Assembly: GCA_015178975.1 (NCBI GenBank)
Contig: WHVD01000134.1
Location: 124,001 to 188,000, forward strand
Reading direction: 5' to 3'
DNA from: Hysterangium stoloniferum
Taxonomy: Eukaryota; Basidiomycota; Agaricomycetes; Hysterangiales; Hysterangiaceae
Length of the DNA: 64,000 bases
A program made the position numbers and the translations under genes. Within the stretch, counting starts at the first letter, position 1. Each line of letters starts with the position of its first letter. Below the pieces are notes generated by a model. It was not told the DNA's origin, ran no database searches, and worked only from the letters and a program-made list of their open reading frames with translations. This document shows positions 55,555 to 64,000 of this stretch, one piece after another.

Positions 55555-55684
55555 TGTGAGTCACTGTAAGTTGAAGCCAAGCTCTACCCATTTTATAGAG
55601 TTAGACCTCCTAACTAGTGCAATCTCTATTATCAGCCCTCTGAGATAGAGCCCCCTCTTAACCCCTTGCTTAGATCTTAATACA
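55555..55684 (+). repeat. Truncated 3' end of a family F LTR
   Basis: GTTGAAGCCAAGCTCTACCC... to CTTGCTTAGATCTTAATA matches the last 130 bp or so of the complete copy ending at 56484. Its upstream part is not found directly. Confidence 0.65.
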
Positions 55685-55723
55685 GGGCCTGCCAGCCTTC
55701 AATGATGGGGATTGGATGCAGGT

Positions 55724-56484
55724 TGTTAGGATCCTCACCCTTTTGGGCCCCCACAATTCTTACCTTGATAACCTTTCCAGGATCCCAACATCAGTGCCTT
55801 GGGATCCAGAGCCACCCTCTCAGGATCCCGATACTTGGTTTATGTTGTTATCCCCCTCTTTCAGCCCCTGCCACTTGTTCATACCTTTGTAACCCTCTAG
55901 CACCCTGACATTGGAGCCCCCAGAACATGGTACCACCACCTCAGCATCCCAAAACCTGTTTTGTTGTAGAATACCCCTTTAAGCATTCCATTCCATCTCC
56001 ATTATGATACTCTCCCTTCATCTGTTCTATGTATAAATGTTATTTGCCACCTCACTCCTTTTCAGAATACTTTCCTATGTTGTATTTAGTTTCATTTGGA
56101 TCCCCATTCCTTGGACCTCCAACTCTCCATTATACCTTTGTATAAAGTTCCTACCATGTATGCTACAGTTCTTTAGTTTGAAACTCAACCTAGATTACCC
56201 CTCTTGTTTAAGTCCTCTTATATTTCTCTTAATACTCCTTACTCTACAACTCTTAGTATTTTTGGACCTCCAGTCAATTGAGCTAAGTGTTGTTTTATCT
56301 CTATTGTACTATCTGCTCTGTTTGAAATATCAGAGCACCCTAACAGTTCATGTGAGGGTGCAATACATATGTTGAAGCCAAGCTCCACTTTGCCTTATAA
56401 AATTGGACCTCCCAATTAGTACAATTCACTATTTTTGGACCTCCAAAATCATCCTCTTTTGCCCCCCTTGCTTAGATCTTAACA
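55724..56484 (+). repeat. Solo LTR (family F), TSD CAGGT
   Basis: 761 bp, TGTTAGGATCC...GATCTTAACA, flanked by perfect CAGGT (55719-55723, 56485-56489). Its 3' end (TTGAAGCCAAGCTCC...CTTAACA) resembles the family A/B ends (GCTGAAGCCAAGTCC...TTCTTAACA), so it is probably a related gypsy lineage. Confidence 0.88.
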
Positions 56485-56489
56485 CAGGT

Positions 56490-57819
56490 AATCATCAGAA
56501 TAAATGGAGTCCAGATCCTTTTATTTTCTACTCTTGGAATGAGTGTGATATTCCTGGATCAGAAAAAACTGAATATCAGGTATGCATTAAATTTCAAAAT
56601 CTAATATACAGTAGATTAATGCTCATATATTCATGTAGCATGGGCAAAAATTTAGTGAGGGCAGTGAGCTAGATACTCAATAATCTCATATTTCCTCTTT
56701 AAATAGACCAAAACTGCAACCAGCTCAGAAGTGCAAAGCAAAGGGAATGTGTGAGAAAGCTTTGTTTGAGAAGCAGCCTGAAAGAATACTCAGAAAATGA
56801 CCCAGGCTGAATTATAAAGAGACTCAAAGGCAATAAATGCTTCAATATGAATACAAGACTTTTCTGTATATAATATTCATTTTTAAGAGCATATAACACA
56901 TTATAGAGCTTTTCACACATAATATTTGACATTTTTTAGAGCCTCTGTCATCCATAAGTATGTATGTAAAGTTGTTTCAGTGTTGTGGTTGTAAACCTAG
57001 AACCTATGTCATTTAGAAGTTATATTTTGTGATTTTAGACTCTAAATAAGATTTGAGCATTTATATTATTCAAGGAAAGGCCAAAACTAAGGATGCACCA
57101 ATTAAAGTGGTGCACAAGGTATATTTCACCAGGAAACTGTCCACTAAATGTAACATTTCTCATGTTTTGAAGTTCTAATGTCAAATATAATTATATTTTG
57201 ATAGCTTTCCGACACAAAATTGATGAAGTATCTACTCATTTTGAAAAAAGAAACATGTCGCGACACCTCGCGCGGCACTTTCCTATAGCCCTAACTTCAG
57301 ATTCTGAAGCATCTACATCATTCCAACAACTATAATTCAGACTTGGAAGGTTGTGAAATAGTAGTGTAGCAAGGACGATGCTAATTATATAATTGGAAGC
57401 CTCTGTCGGTTCGGTTAAGTTTGCCTGGAGGGACAAGGGGTAATTTTATAAACAAATATTTCTGCTGAAGAGCTCCCAATGGAGGCAGTGCTAGTATAAT
57501 ATTTGTGGATGATCTTCAGATTTGAGGATAACAACTTGAAACAAAGTTGGCGCGAATCAGCAGGAGACTTGAACTTGAACGGTGGGAGGAGTAACTCAGA
57601 GTTAGCACACTTCTTTACAAAGAAATAAATGTCCTTCATGCAAATGACCAAGTCAGAGTAAGGATCAATCATTAGCGGCAGAAATTATGGCTACAGAAGA
57701 CCGTAGTGTTAGAGGTACTATTATTACTAGCGAGTAGTAGTAATCGGAATCGACTGATATCGATAATTATACGTCACGGGCTTATTACCCCCTTATATAA
57801 GTCGCCTTCTGTATAAACA
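56490..57819. other. Intergenic, no gene recognised
   Basis: AT-rich up to about 57.2 kb with only short frames, then 3' flank of the PI-PLC gene. The frame at 57415-57672 shows no family motif. Confidence 0.45.
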
Positions 57820-59252
57820 CTAATGAAAGGGAATGTAACCAATAGTTTTCTGAACGAGAGTTGGTTGGGACTCATAAAAGTCGTACAGCACAATTCCCAA
57901 GCGTTCCGTCGTCTTAGAAGCCAGCCACCGGTCCATCTTTTCGTTGATGCCTTCGAGTCGAAGCGTGGAGTTATCATTTCCCACGGCAAGAATCTTGTTT
58001 GGAATAGATATTATTGACGTTGCTCTGAGATAAAATAAAAGGGGCTAACCTTGGGTGTAATGACGTCCCCAATTCCAAACCCAAAGCCACTTGCAAATGA
58101 GATAAAAACTTGAGTGGTATTTGCTGATGCCTGGGAATTTGTGATATGAGATGTGATAGCCTCAAATTTTTCTTGGACCTTCATCTCCGGAGAAATATCA
58201 ACAGCGTCGCCATTTAGCTGATATAAGTCTTCGATATAAGCAACGGCGCCGGGAGCATATGCGATACTAAAATCAGCCGTGTTATCGTCCCATCCCGACG
58301 CCACATTGAGGCCGACGGGTGTGAGATCTGGGTTATCCGTAGTGTCAAAGCCAAAGCGGCTGAATAGAATGATTTTGCCACGGGCTGCATTCAGGTTTAG
58401 TGGTAACTAACGAGGTTCTTTTAAATAGGGATGGAGATAATACAAAAGCCATTTAATAATACCGTTGTGCTTTGTACCCAGTAGCTGCTAACGGGCGACG
58501 CAGTGATCAATTGATGAGCAGTTTCCTGAACGGCCAGACTGTTGCTTCCATGGTCGACTTTTAGAGAAACAAGTAGCGTTTCGGTAGGATTGTGGTCAAG
58601 AAAATAATATAATCCCCAGAGGACATCCTCTAGTGACGCTGTGGCACTAAGGAGAGTATCAGCTGACCGAGTGTTAGTTGATAGAAAACATGAAACAGTT
58701 AGGAAGCTATATTACCGTGGTAAACGCGCAATACGTTAGTATTTTCATCTAATCCAAAGCGGATATCAAGGAAACGAATTCCAGCATTCAATTGGTCAAA
58801 TATGGACCGATCCTGTGATTTGATGAGTCTTGTAGTCTCATCAAATTAAAGCAAAGAGTTGTGTACTTGTGTTCTGAAAACGCTCTCATTAGGGCCGGTG
58901 TAGTTCCCTGAGATGGGGTTTTATTGGTTATTTTTAAAAGTACTATTATTATGTCAACCTACAGGTGCAAGCATCATGCGTCCCAGGGATATTTATGGCT
59001 GGAATAGGGGTGGAATCAGGTATTGTGCTCATCCATTTCGTTAGAGGGGTTTTTGGATCGGTAAATGTCCCTGTAAATTACATCATTGATCAAGTATATA
59101 TGGCTATAGCTAGAAGTGACACGGGATGTAAACTATTGCTACTCACCTAGGATTGGCTTGCCAGCTTCAAGGTGCTGTGCCATTTCTGCAGGGTTGAGAG
59201 CTGCATCTACAATACACGGCGTGAGGAATGTGAAGAAGAACAGATTCTTCAT
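57820..59252 (-). CDS. Secreted PI-PLC X-domain phosphodiesterase-like protein
   Basis: Starts at ATG 59252 with a signal peptide (MKNLFFFTFLTPCIVDAA). After the first intron: IPAINIPGTHDACT, the X-domain block with the first catalytic His, then LNAGIRFLDIRFG (Asp/Arg region) and VYHADTLLSATASLEDVL with the second His. Then ARGKIILFSRFGFD and, at the C-terminus, LGIVLYDFYES and a stop at 57820 (PFH*). Members cleave phosphatidylinositol or related glycolipids; the lack of a Y domain fits the bacterial-like secreted type. At least six short introns; one (58832-58876 region) uses a GATGAG acceptor to avoid an in-frame TAA. Divergent from the carrier gene, 275 bp apart. Confidence 0.85.
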
Positions 59253-59527
59253 AAGTGAGTTGATTCTGGTTGTGAGAGGTGCTGTAGACCACAGCTGTGC
59301 ACCAGGCGTGATTAGCCGTACCTTGTCGGCGTCACAGCAAACGAAATCAATACTCAGAAATATTTATTTCAATTCGTTGGTATGGGATCCCCGAAGGTAA
59401 GCCTGCAGAATAAAAATATTCGATAGCCACAATATATCCCAAGTGGATAATAGTTACCAAATCATATACATGAGCAAAAAACAAACTGCTTCAAACCGAT
59501 GCGTCCATAGCCGCCTACAGAGTTCAT
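59253..59527. promoter_or_regulatory. Shared divergent promoter region
   Basis: 275 bp between the start codons of the PI-PLC-like gene (-) and the mitochondrial carrier (+). Promoters of both must lie here or in the genes themselves. No clear TATA box or named motif was recognised. Confidence 0.5.
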
Positions 59528-60614
59528 ATGACTTCCCCGAATCTCACACAGTCCCTCCTTGTAAGCTCACAACTGTTATACTTGCTTTCAACAACTTATT
59601 TTATTGACAGGCTGGCGCAGCAGCAGGGACTGCTACAGATCTACTATTTTTCCCTATTGACACGGTCAAGACTCGTTTGCAGTCAGCGCAAGGCTTCATT
59701 CGTGCCGGCGGATTTAATGGCGTATACCAAGGTGTTGGTAGTGTGGTGGTGGGAAGTGCTCCTGGTGGTTAGTAAATTATCCCAGTAATTCATTAAACAT
59801 CTGTGGCTGATATAGCTCAGCTGCGCTATTCTTCGCGACATACAATGCTTTAAAACAACACCTTCCCATACCCCAGCACCTGCAACCTGTCACCCACGTT
59901 ATCGCAGCGTCAGTAGCAGAAGTGGTGCGTCTTGAAATATTGTATTCACCCGTCTCCGACATCGTCTCATTCTTCCGTGCAAGGTAGCCTGTATTGTCCG
60001 TGTTCCTACAGAAGTCATCAAAACACGCTCTCAAACATCTACGTTTGGAGGAGCAATATCGTCTCTCAGTGCCGCGCAGAAAACACTAGATGTTGAAGGA
60101 TTTCGAGGGTTTTATAGAGGCTTTGGGATAACGGTCTTTCGAGAGGTGTGTAACAAGCAGCATTGTTTTTTTATCTTGCTATCTCAATGCTTTATTTAGA
60201 TACCCTTCACGTCAATACAATTCCCGCTATACGAATTTTTTAAAAAGCGACTGGCCCAACAGTTCCATCGGGACTCGTTGTACGCCCATGAAGCAGCGGC
60301 TTGTGGGAGCGTGGCAGGTGGAATCGCAGCAGCGACTACTACGCCACTAGACGTCCTCAAAACACGTGTGATGTTGGACATGCGGGTGAGTTAGGCTGGC
60401 TGATATTTGCTTACTTCATGATATATTTATGACCTTATTCAAGGCTAATGCCTCCAAATCTACATTTTTCAGCCACTTTCAGGAGATGCGTAGGACTGAG
60501 AGCCCTCGCGCCTTTTTCGCTGGTGCGCTTCCTCGGACACTCTGGATTTCTGCAGGGGGCGCAATATTCCTTGGCGTATACGAGTGGGCAATGTATGGAC
60601 TGCTGATGTATTAA
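59528..60614 (+). CDS. Mitochondrial S-adenosylmethionine carrier (SLC25A26/Pet8-like)
   Basis: Six exons (59528-59560, 59611-59767, 59821-59924, 59984-60145, 60200-60385, 60444-60614) join in phase to 270 residues, the usual size. Three mitochondrial-carrier repeats are seen: [16 protein letters not shown] (about 24), [13 protein letters not shown] (about 105), and [14 protein letters not shown] (about 200). The block [17 protein letters not shown] (about 152-168) is characteristic of SAM carriers. It would exchange S-adenosylmethionine for S-adenosylhomocysteine across the inner membrane, feeding mitochondrial methylation and biotin/lipoate synthesis. Ends 159 bp from the convergent deacetylase gene. 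Confidence 0.92.
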
Positions 60615-60773
60615 AAATCTGAATGTTATAATGGCGTGCGTTATTGTGGAGAATAAACCATTAGTGTCATACAAGCCCTTCCGTCCTATGTAACATGATG
60701 AATACACGGGTATTCTAGCTCTCGTATCTGTCATGAATTGTCGTCAAACTGAAACATTTGCAGTTCTCCAAGG

Positions 60774-62866
60774 TTATGTTTCTGAGTGAGGCACTTCTGG
60801 AGGAGGATTGACCTTCAGTATGACCCGTGGAAGCTTCTTGCTCGTCTCATCTCTGGGAGCATCAAGTTCTCCAAGAGCAGGTTCGACCGCTTCCTTTTTT
60901 GGTACATCGCTCTTCGTAGTAATGACACCAGAGTGCGACTTCCTGGACGCGCTTGAAAATGATCTCTCCGTCTCGCTCGCGTTCGGGGACACCTTGCTTC
61001 TATTGCGCAATACCATGGTAGAAGGAGGAATATATTTGGGTGATGTCGGCGGTGACGGATGGACGTTGATGGTGGACAGAATGGCGACCGTCCGTTCTAG
61101 CCATTTCTCTGGTACGAAGTTAGAAGCACGTGCGCCTCGCCGTTTTTGTGTTGCCTTCTCGATCTGGGAAGGATGCGACAGACATAAGCTGCGCCGGACA
61201 TATCAGACGGCCGGGCAGATGTGTATGTACCTTAACGAGGTTCTCAACGGACCACCAGCTTTCATCCACTTCAGAGTTTTCTTCCGCGAGACCCAATACG
61301 TGTGCCATAGCGCCACTGCACAATGCACGATCGCTATATCCGCCTTCTAAGACGCTGACAATACGACCCTTTGCATATTTATCAGCCATAGCGCGAGCAT
61401 CGCGGGCAAATCGTTTATAATATGCCGTAGGCAGCTTTCGTCCATGTCGGGACATATGTTCGCCTTCATGTTCGGAAGCATCAAATCCGGCACTAGGAGA
61501 TTATTCTCAGTTTCAGAAAGAGTCATAAATGGGGACGGGTTTGCTATGCGCACCTTATGAATACAATAGCCTCCCGCTCTCCTTTCTTCAAAAATTCCTC
61601 CGCCTTTTCCAACAAGCGCCGGTATGGCCCCGAATACAACCTATCCCAGAAATCGGCCTCAGAGCTATACTCTGAAAGATGAACATTTTCTATATGTTGT
61701 CCATGGGATCCATGAAGTGACACTGAAGCTGCTTGTAGCATAGAGGCATTACCGTCCTAAGCGAATCTAGCTTCAGAACATCATATGAATATGAAATATA
61801 AACTTATGATTACCTCGCAAGGGTATGATAAGGGATCGTGTATAGATCCGTAATATACTTGAAAGGGTGGTTTTTCCGCAATACCGGATGCAGCGACTTC
61901 CAATGTTTTCCGGTATGCTTCTTCGTTGATCTGCCATGCTATCGCTTGTGTACCGTTGCCTGGTTGAGGTATTAGTAATAGGCGATATGTAAAACATTGT
62001 CCGAATTATGACGCACCATGATGGAGATCAATGTCGAGAATAACAGCACGAGATACATCATGTCGTAGGTATGCTGTCCACACATCAACGTCAGCACAAA
62101 TGAAGAACACAGGGCCATTAAAGCCGCGCACCATGGGCAGCACCGATAGCCACATTATTCACAAAACAAAAACCAGAAGGTGTGTCTTCACCGCAATGGT
62201 GACCCGGAGGTCGTATAGCAACGAAAGCCCTCGGGCCAAAGCCAGCTTCAAGAACAGTGTCAACGGCTTCGCAAACAGTCCCGACCGCGCCTTGTATAGC
62301 ATCAATTGATTCTGGACATACTTAATAATAAAAAAGCGTATTATTTATTGAGAAGCAACGAAAGAGGGAAGGTTGAACTTACAATATAGGTCGCCTCGTG
62401 GTAAACCATCAGGTATCTCACACTCTCCACGTGCCACTTTTTCCCTGCTCTCCCGAGCCAAATCAATAAGTTTTTCGAGGTATACATCGCCCTCGATATC
62501 CCCGTGGATGTACTTTACAGCTTCGTTCGATAACAAGTTTACTGTCCTCGTGCTCATGACGACTCGGATGACGTTCTGACCACCAGATACAGAGACAGGT
62601 TCCTCTCCAATATTAAGACGCTTCAAAGCATTCATTAGCGCATCTTCAGGGTCCGGTGGACCCCGTTGAACACCATTCGATGCATTTAACTGCTCGAATC
62701 GGGCAATCGCTGCTGCTACGCCTGTCTTGACGGCTCTGATGCGCTGGGGTCGCTCGACTACGTTGGAAACATCCGAAGATCGTATAAAGCGATGATCCAG
62801 GCATTTATCCTGAAAGAACACTGTCGTTTGAGGTGGCTGTGGTAATGTTAAAGAAGTCATCGTCAT
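60774..62866 (-). CDS. Histone deacetylase, Hos3-like
   Basis: Starts at ATG 62866 (MTMTSLTLP; the ATG at 62860 is an alternative). Zn-dependent deacetylase core: LDHRFIRSSD and ERPQRIRAV near the N-terminus, RPPGHH with GFCFVNNVAIG (catalytic His pair, about 62170-62230), DIDLHHGNGT (zinc ligands; split by an intron at about 62017), SAGFDASEHEG (third ligand) and LEGGYS (catalytic Tyr). The C-terminal tail is long, basic and Ser-rich (KLPRVILKVNP near the end) and stops at 60774. The long insertion between the first motifs and the C-terminal extension favour the Hos3 branch over Rpd3. It removes acetyl groups from histone tails. About six short introns. Confidence 0.9.
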
Positions 62867-63001
62867 TAGCCAACGCGTACACAAGGGCCCATACCTGACG
62901 CGTTCAGCGATTGTAGTTATATATAATACAGTAGCTACGAACGAGTACAGGTATTACGCAAAAGGCAGAGAGAAGACAGTGATACTCTGATCCCAACAGA
63001 T
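62867..63001. promoter_or_regulatory. Short intergenic region between CSN5 and the deacetylase gene
   Basis: 135 bp between the CSN5 stop and the deacetylase start on the same strand. It must contain the 3' end of one and the promoter of the other; a tandem TATATATAATAC word is near 62920. Confidence 0.45.
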
Positions 63002-64000
63002 CTATATGTTGGTATCTACAGCTGTTTCTATAATGCCCTCCATTCCCTTAGGCTCAGATGGTGTAGCATATCTCTGTTGTGGGCGCATTGAGAAGATCAC
63101 ATCTTTAAGGACCTGTGTAATAAGGCCATGTTGTGCTTCGGCAGCAATCTTTGTGCTAATTGGTGCAGAGCATTGGTATCACGGGTAGGTGCAATGGAAG
63201 GGAGTTACTTACGCGTCTCTTACGCTCTTCAATAATTGCCCATCTTCTCTTTTCTCCTCCTTCTTTTCCAAATCCCGATCCTAAAATAAATACGTTTTAA
63301 AATAATAGTGTCGAAGCGGTCGCCGCTATACTCACTTTGCCCTTCGCACCTCCTGGGCTCAGAAGTCCACTGGTCTGAGTCGAATCCGAAGCATTGGCAG
63401 CCTTGTTGAGAGAGGGGGCCGAGGCACGAGTCGTCGAAACGGTTTTCTGTGCATTACTAAGCTTCCCGTGAAGATCAGTCAGTTGCGACACGGCGTATGC
63501 TCGATTCTATAAAAGCGATACCCATTGAAGACGCTGCAAAATATATCGCAGAGATTACACGGACCGAAATAAGTGGACTCGAGCTGAGCGTATTGACCCA
63601 ATATTTGTTCCAAAGTTTACCAAGTAATTCATCATCTAAAGAACTTTTGAAAATCTGGACATCGAGAGAATAGTACTGATTGGCATGTACACCGAAATCC
63701 TCAACCTTTGCGAGAGGAATTGACTGATATTCGGATCCTCCGCCATTCGTCGCGGGTGCATAACCTTCTGGGAAGGTACGGAATGCCCCGATATCCACTT
63801 TTCCGGCGGAAATGGTACGGTTTGGATCGATCTACGGAATCAATCAGCTTCTAATAGTGAAAAATGTAATACATTCTGTTCTTACAACAACAGCCACAAA
63901 TGGATCTTGGAATTTCTGGTTTGTTGATTGAGTTGTGACGTCTATACCTGAAAGCCAACACCCATAACCAGGGTGAGAGTGGTACCATCCAATAATGTTT
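63002..64000 (-). CDS. CSN5: COP9 signalosome subunit 5 (CSN5/JAB1), 5' end outside the window
   Basis: Partial: the N-terminus lies beyond 64000. The first readable residues are [20 protein letters not shown], the JAMM zinc site (H-x-H...D), then [11 protein letters not shown] and, after an intron, [41 protein letters not shown] and [15 protein letters not shown] are hallmark CSN5 blocks; the tail includes [22 protein letters not shown] and stops at 63002. In the COP9 signalosome this subunit removes NEDD8 from cullins. Four or so short introns. The long Ser/Thr/Ala-rich insert around 63310-63480 ([15 protein letters not shown]) is longer than in animal CSN5. Confidence 0.93.

Overview
The window is fungal nuclear DNA, most likely from an agaricomycete (mushroom-forming basidiomycete). 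Its genes are packed with 45-60 nt GT-AG introns. The host products are typical eukaryotic housekeeping proteins, and the transposons (Ngaro-type tyrosine-recombinase retroelements, integrase-core DDE elements, Tc1-like and LTR elements) are of kinds common in these fungi. All introns and coordinates were worked out by reading the sequence by eye; no alignment was run.

Layout. 1-6.1 kb: wreckage of Ty3/gypsy elements, namely a decayed minus-strand gag-pol with its 5' LTR split by a second solo LTR, then a plus-strand integrase tail with a chromodomain. 6.1-9.36 kb: no gene seen. 9.36-13.55 kb: a 19-exon importin-7/8-like gene. 14.34-15.59 kb: a 4-exon TANGO2/NRDE-family gene. 15.6-18.9 kb: repeats only. 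18.95-20.66 kb: a dead integrase-core transposase. 20.9-27.4 kb: a broken zinc-finger/possible kinase-like gene split by a gag-only copia-type element (ACAAC target duplication) and by a solo LTR inserted at its start codon. 28.27-33.16 kb: Ngaro-1, with textbook split direct repeats. 33.2-35.2 kb: a fold-back repeat family with a solo LTR inside. 35.22-42.10 kb: an old full-length Ty1/copia element riddled with solo LTRs and a MITE-like insert. 44.93-49.62 kb: Ngaro-2, a better preserved coding copy. 50.05-51.29 kb: a short-chain dehydrogenase gene with 9 exons. 51.97-56.48 kb: a solo copia LTR, a Tc1-like transposase relic hit by a solo LTR and by a young gag-only element, and one more solo LTR. 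57.82 kb to the end: a compact conserved block, namely a secreted PI-PLC-X protein (-), a mitochondrial S-adenosylmethionine carrier (+), a Hos3-like histone deacetylase (-) and CSN5, the JAMM subunit of the COP9 signalosome (-, cut by the window edge).

The main biological interest lies in the mobile elements. (1) Two unrelated gag-only LTR elements have the same GGTTATGGGCCC-like primer-site sequence next to the 5' LTR as the full copia element; one of them has LTRs 159/160 identical and an intact 325-codon gag. (2) Both Ngaro copies carry a gag intron at exactly the same codon. (3) In Ngaro-2 the reading frame that ends in the tyrosine recombinase stays open for about 600 codons underneath the RT/RNase H frame. 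The RT N-terminus lies in that same frame and joins the RT core by a +1 shift at a point identical in both copies. (4) The differences between repeat copies are rich in CpG to TpG changes, which suggests methylation-linked decay.
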